A DNA stretch of 30,732 bases from a virus: positions 1-30,732 of the IMG/VR virus record IMGVR_UViG_3300047457_000168. One strand, given 5' to 3'. The notes under the pieces were generated by a model that worked only from the letters and a program-made list of their open reading frames with translations, was not told the DNA's origin and ran no database searches. The first letter of the stretch is position 1; each line of letters begins with the position of its first letter. The translations under genes were made by a program, and so were the position numbers. Below are positions 28,138 through 30,732 of the stretch, in pieces.

Positions 28138-28567
28138 TTTTAAATTGTTTAATGGTTTTATGAATAGTGTCAAGCGAAATGCCGGTCAATTCTTTAATTT
28201 CTCTGAATGTCATTCCGCAAAGGTGCATTTTCGTTATTTCTTTTATGAAATTTTCTTGATCCGTCGAACCGCTTTGTTCCAAAAATTCCGCAAGTTTTTC
28301 GCTAAATTGATTTTGTGACGGCGATTCGTTGACGTCCACAACATCGTTGATTGCGTCACCGTCCGACCTATATAACCGCCAAAATTCCGACCTTTTCCAC
28401 GTCCATTGATTCCATGCGAATCTTGAAAATATAGCGGGAATATCGGCATCGTTAAAGTTAAAACGGTGCATGAGAATAAAAACATGACCAACCAAATCAC
28501 CCGCAAGTTCATGATTCGACGTGATTTTTCGAGCGATTTGATAGGCGTCATGTTGCCAAAATTTCAT
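28085..28567 (-). CDS. Sigma-factor-like protein
   Basis: The 160-residue protein starts MKFWQHDAYQIARKITSNHE. Residues about 12-60 (ELAGDLVGHVFILMHRF, then IPAIFSRFAWNQWTWKRSEFWR) resemble region 2 of ECF-type sigma factors, including the helix that melts the promoter. Residues about 115-150 (MTFREIKELTGISLDTIHKT) form a region 4-like helix-turn-helix. Between them is an acidic, Ser-rich linker (DVVDVNESPSQNQFSEK). It is expected to direct RNA polymerase to phage promoters, most likely late ones, because it is the first gene of the late region. Several late genes share a 19-base motif that could be its target. Region 2 is weakly conserved, so it might instead be a transcription co-activator. 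Confidence 0.65.
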   Translation of the reverse strand: MKFWQHDAYQIARKITSNHELAGDLVGHVFILMHRFNFNDADIPAIFSRFAWNQWTWKRSEFWRLYRSDGDAINDVVDVNESPSQNQFSEKLAEFLEQSGSTDQENFIKEITKMHLCGMTFREIKELTGISLDTIHKTIKQFKNDLFDYCGRNCAGVHDL

Positions 28568-28570
28568 GGA

Positions 28571-28780
28571 CTAATTTACAAAATATTTAAACCAAGCGAT
28601 AAAAAATTCTTGACCGACTGGTTTCCCGTTCATAAATCGATACAACATCGAATAATTTACTTTCATATCTTCGGCAAGGTGTGTCATCTTATAACGCTTG
28701 TCAAGTCGTGACGTTGTCATTTTGCGCATCCAGTCGACAACGTTGGAATCGTCAGAAAGGTAAATCGTCATCGTTTTCAT
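28571..28780 (-). CDS. Small helix-turn-helix protein (Cro/repressor-like)
   Basis: The 69-residue protein starts MKTMTIYLSDDSNVVDWMRK. Alternative starts are Met4 and Met18; the longest overlaps the SSB stop by 29 bases. The central part (YKMTHLAEDMKVNYSMLYRF, about 30-49) is a helix-turn-helix of Xre/Cro type, followed by MNGKPVGQEFFIAWFKYFVN. Such proteins bind operator DNA. A possible target is the palindrome at 6091-6106 over the early promoter. No integrase or lysogeny cassette is seen, so it is more likely a timing regulator than a lysogeny repressor. Confidence 0.6.
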   Translation of the reverse strand: MKTMTIYLSDDSNVVDWMRKMTTSRLDKRYKMTHLAEDMKVNYSMLYRFMNGKPVGQEFFIAWFKYFVN

Positions 28781-29084
28781 TCTCCATTGGTGTTTCTTGT
28801 ACTGGTTTTCCGATTAGTTTAATTGACCACGCTTCGACGGTGTTAAAATACTTTGTGACGTTTTCCGGGGAAATCCATTCGCGACCGCGCAAATTGTATT
28901 TGACCTCGACGTCATCGCCAGTATTCAAATTGCGGACAAGGTCGCATTTATCATTGACCGTTTGAAATGTCAAGAATTGCGGGTATTCGGTCCACGTTTT
29001 TATTGTGAATTCTTGTTTTCGGAATTTATCCGAAATCGTTTGCAATGGCGTCACTTGGACAACCGTTCCTTTTTCTTCATTCAT
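28752..29084 (-). CDS. ssb: Single-stranded DNA-binding protein (DUF3127-like)
   Basis: The 110-residue protein opens MNEEKGTVVQVTPLQTISDK and has an OB-fold strand pattern: KFRKQEFTIKTW, QFLTFQTVNDKCDLVRNL, GDDVEVKYNLRGREW. This matches DUF3127-type SSB proteins of Bacteroidetes. The C-terminus is an acidic tip ending DDDLPF, the same form as the DDDIPF tip of bacterial SSB that recruits partner proteins. It would protect single-stranded DNA during replication and exonuclease/annealing recombination. It is coupled to the preceding gene by ATGA. Confidence 0.85.
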   Translation of the reverse strand: MNEEKGTVVQVTPLQTISDKFRKQEFTIKTWTEYPQFLTFQTVNDKCDLVRNLNTGDDVEVKYNLRGREWISPENVTKYFNTVEAWSIKLIGKPVQETPMENENDDDLPF

Positions 29085-29305
29085 TTGTTTATATTTATTT
29101 GGTTTTCGTTTATAATTTCGTAAAATTCTTCCCTTATTTTCTCAACAATATCATATTGCCATTGATTCAACGTTTCGTCGTATTTGTAAATATTTCGCAA
29201 CATCCTTTCGATTTCAATCAACGCACAAAACATTTTTGGCGCCTCATTCATCAATTCGAATTCGTTTTGGTCTTCCGGTAAAATGAATTCAAATGTTGCT
29301 TTCAT
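29081..29305 (-). CDS. Conserved phage hypothetical, 74 aa
   Basis: I use ATG 29305 (MKATFEFILPEDQNEFELMN); in-frame ATGs at 29341 and beyond fall inside the previous gene. The MKATF-x-F-x-LP-E-(D/E)-Q-x-E-F opening followed by an acidic helix is a pattern I recall from many small phage genes, with no known function. The rest is helical and acidic (FCALIEIERMLRNIYKYDE). It overlaps the SSB start (ATGA) and the previous stop. A role near DNA replication is suggested only by company. Confidence 0.65.
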   Translation of the reverse strand: MKATFEFILPEDQNEFELMNEAPKMFCALIEIERMLRNIYKYDETLNQWQYDIVEKIREEFYEIINENQININK

Positions 29306-29507
29306 TTCCGAATGTCTTTTCAATATATTCGTTCGCGTCACCGTTCACCCCTTGATTCCATTCGCCGTTTTCATAAGCGCTGGCGATTTGTTCACGTTCC
29401 ATTTTTTTCGCGTCTTGAATTATTTCAACAACCCACGGAATGTGGTTAGCCATGACTTGCAATTCAAGTTTTTCAATTAAATAGTTCAATGCGGTTTGTT
29501 TATTCAT
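29289..29507 (-). CDS. Conserved phage hypothetical, 72 aa
   Basis: I use ATG 29507 (MNKQTALNYLIEKLELQVMA). The layout of an N-terminal helix MNKQTAL-x-x-L-x-E-x-L, a middle part AKKMEREQIASAYENGEWNQ and a short tail with YIEKTFGN is one I associate with small proteins of Bacteroidetes phages. No function is known. It overlaps the upstream gene end by eight bases and the downstream start by 17, in a continuous translation chain. Confidence 0.65.
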   Translation of the reverse strand: MNKQTALNYLIEKLELQVMANHIPWVVEIIQDAKKMEREQIASAYENGEWNQGVNGDANEYIEKTFGNESNI

Positions 29508-29709
29508 AATTGTTAAAATTTTTAAATTCATCAACGGTCACCGATTTTACATCAAATTGACCTTGTTTTGATGTCACCGAAATAATGTAAAAATGACCAA
29601 GTTTGTTCATATATTCAGTAAGGAAATACGCTCCTTCTAATTCATCGAAATGACATTCAATAATGAAATACTTTTTTTTTGGTATTGGAGGCAATGGTGT
29701 TTGTGGCAT
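29500..29709 (-). CDS. Hypothetical protein, 69 aa
   Basis: Starts MPQTPLPPIPKKKYFIIECH. A Pro-rich beginning with basic residues is followed by alternating strands (KKYFIIECHFDELEG, HFYIISVTSKQG, FDVKSVTVDEFKNF). This could be a small beta-sheet fold. I do not recognise it. It lies two bases downstream of the exonuclease gene and overlaps the next gene by eight bases. Confidence 0.6.
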   Translation of the reverse strand: MPQTPLPPIPKKKYFIIECHFDELEGAYFLTEYMNKLGHFYIISVTSKQGQFDVKSVTVDEFKNFNNYE

Positions 29710-29711
29710 TA

Positions 29712-30329
29712 TTATTTCTTTTTTAGTTTATTCATTCGTTCGTTATAATAATCCGTCGCCAGCTTGCAACGTTCAATTATTTGATTTTCAAGTTCAAAGT
29801 CACGTTCAAACGTTACCGACGTAATTCGAAAACGCGGGTCGATATGGTCGACCTTGTGAATCGTTTTATCGTCGTATTGCGTCAAGAATTCGTCCCATGT
29901 TGACACCATGCAATAAATAAGTTCGAATTCGTGCTTTTCATATAACATCATGTAGGCGCGACCTTGAAATTCGTACTCTTTGGAATCGATGTCCTCCGGT
30001 AATTCCGGGAACGTGTCCAACGACCACGATGTTTTGATGTCAATGATTTTTTCATTCGTAAGGATGTCGCATTCACCCGTCAACCATTCGTTTTCGATTC
30101 GTTCGGTGTTCTTTTCATAATTCTCAAATCGAACCGAATTCAACAATTGAATCGATTCAATTTCTTGATTGATTCCCTTGTCAAGGTAACGGTTGACAAT
30201 GGGGGATTCATAACCATAAAAATGTTCCTTTGCAAGTTGCTCAATATAAGATTTCGCCGTTTGTCCCATGTTTTTTCCGGAACGGTCGTTGGTCATGAGT
30301 TTTCCGATTTGTGATGCTCGCCATTTCAT
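29712..30329 (-). CDS. YqaJ-like exonuclease (lambda-exonuclease-type)
   Basis: The 205-residue protein starts MKWRASQIGKLMTNDRSGKN. RASQIG is the YqaJ-family N-terminal pattern; E57/E59 lie in NQEIESIQLLN, followed by TGECDIL (Asp88) and IIDIKTSW with Asp97 and Lys99, giving the PD-(D/E)XK core D-x8-D-x-K. A late block (YEFQGRAYMML) is the usual Q-containing helix. Such enzymes resect double-stranded DNA from an end, feeding single strands to an annealing protein. The ERF protein at 159-695 is in the same operon after circularisation. It is coupled by ATGA to the 81-residue gene upstream. Confidence 0.85.
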   Translation of the reverse strand: MKWRASQIGKLMTNDRSGKNMGQTAKSYIEQLAKEHFYGYESPIVNRYLDKGINQEIESIQLLNSVRFENYEKNTERIENEWLTGECDILTNEKIIDIKTSWSLDTFPELPEDIDSKEYEFQGRAYMMLYEKHEFELIYCMVSTWDEFLTQYDDKTIHKVDHIDPRFRITSVTFERDFELENQIIERCKLATDYYNERMNKLKKK

Positions 30330-30571
30330 AATTGTTGTATTTCTTTTTTAATTTGTTTCCAATAATGGAAACCGAATTCAAATTTATTAATATCAGTGTT
30401 TGCAATTGCATTCAATATTTCATCAACTGAAATCAAAGCGCATTTTTTTGCAATTGGTTGAATGATTCGAAACCTTTCCGATCTTTCATTTCCGTCATTG
30501 ACTGGAATCAAATTACAAATTTTACCGTAAAATTCAACGACTAACTCATTCGCTTTTTCTTTTGGTGTCAT
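30326..30571 (-). CDS. Conserved phage hypothetical, 81 aa
   Basis: Starts MTPKEKANELVVEFYGKICN and contains KKCALISVDEILNAI and, at the end, FGFHYWKQIKKEIQQL. The MTPKEKA-x-EL opening with KKCAL-x-x-VDEI and YW-x-x-(I/V)-K is a pattern I know from Bacteroidetes phages, of unknown role. The junction-spanning 64-residue protein upstream shares these three blocks, so the pair looks like a gene duplication. Overlaps are ATGA on both sides (30568-30571 and 30326-30329). Confidence 0.75.
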   Translation of the reverse strand: MTPKEKANELVVEFYGKICNLIPVNDGNERSERFRIIQPIAKKCALISVDEILNAIANTDINKFEFGFHYWKQIKKEIQQL

Positions 30572-30732
30572 AATTCAAGTAAATTTACTTTAACATTCAT
30601 CCAGTATAAAAAGTCACGCGATTTTGGATCAAGGTCTTTCAAAACCTCATGCACCAAAATAAGCGCGCACGCTTTACGCGTAATCTTTGTTTTGACCTTG
30701 TCGCTATATTCGACAACATCAAACAAATCGAA
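30568..30732 (-). CDS. Small conserved phage protein, 3' part (second copy of junction gene)
   Basis: This is the right-hand part of the 64-residue junction gene described at 1-157. The reading frame enters at 30732, passes through the repeated 127 bases, and ends with TGA at 30570-30568, which overlaps the ATG of the 81-residue gene (ATGA). The part beyond the repeat encodes WMNVKVNLLEL. Joining 157-1 to 30605-30568 gives exactly 195 bases, 64 codons plus stop, without a frame break, which is good evidence that the closure is correct. Confidence 0.85.
   Translation of the reverse strand, partial: FDLFDVVEYSDKVKTKITRKACALILVHEVLKDLDPKSRDFLYWMNVKVNLLEL
30606..30732. repeat. Right copy of 127-base terminal direct repeat
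   Basis: Identical to 1-127. The base before it (30605) is the last unique base of the circle. Confidence 0.97.

Noticed and set aside
1-30732. Lysogeny module, integrase, attachment site, tRNA or CRISPR array
   Set aside because: I found no recombinase motif, no att-like repeat apart from the end overlap, no tRNA-like fold and no spaced repeat array. The small helix-turn-helix protein alone does not indicate lysogeny.

Overview
The window looks like the complete genome of a tailed, long-tailed (siphovirus-type) phage of a Bacteroidetes host, probably in or near the Flavobacteriia. The host call rests on three things: promoters of the Bacteroidetes form TAnnTTTG with an upstream TTG; a BT4734/VirE-type primase fused to a D5-like helicase; and head and tail proteins of types I associate with Bacteroidetes phages. 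The family calls come from reading motifs, not from a search. The first and last 127 bases are identical (1-127 = 30606-30732), so the contig closes into a circle of 30,605 bp. A 64-residue gene is cut by the contig ends and becomes whole on closing. All genes but one lie on the minus strand, so the functional order runs from high to low coordinates and wraps through position 1.

Recombination and replication: from 30571 down to 28571 lie a YqaJ-like exonuclease, small conserved phage genes, an SSB with a DDDLPF tip and a small helix-turn-helix protein. Across the junction sit an ERF single-strand annealing protein (159-695), two more PD-(D/E)XK-type nucleases (758-1686), a small membrane protein and the 786-residue primase-helicase (1826-4186). 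Then comes the only long non-coding stretch (4187-4553), with interleaved inverted repeats and four TTGTAACG copies, which is my origin or control-region candidate. A DnaA domain IV-like protein and a chain of very short overlapping genes (4554-6026) sit behind a good promoter at 6067-6097.

Late region, in transcription order: sigma-factor-like protein, a CxxC membrane protein, an LpxA-like acyltransferase and a GT-A glycosyltransferase, small and large terminase, a possible tail chaperone, an HK97 gp10-like neck protein, two large tail-tip proteins, a fibre-like protein and the tape measure. These are followed by an XkdF-like protease, scaffold, major capsid, probable tail tube, portal, connectors, then holin, endolysin, one-piece spanin and a metallophosphoesterase. 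The head block follows the tail block and the portal follows the capsid, unlike the lambda/HK97 order. The single plus-strand gene (15714-16376), a Stealth-like sugar-phosphotransferase candidate, is wedged between tape measure and protease with its own promoter.

The points I would look at first are: a 19-base motif present four times, each time just upstream of a late-gene start, which may be the late promoter read by the phage sigma-like protein; three separately placed glycan-modifying genes; the pseudoknot-capable leader of the primase gene; and a terminator that overlaps a promoter whose transcript would be leaderless.
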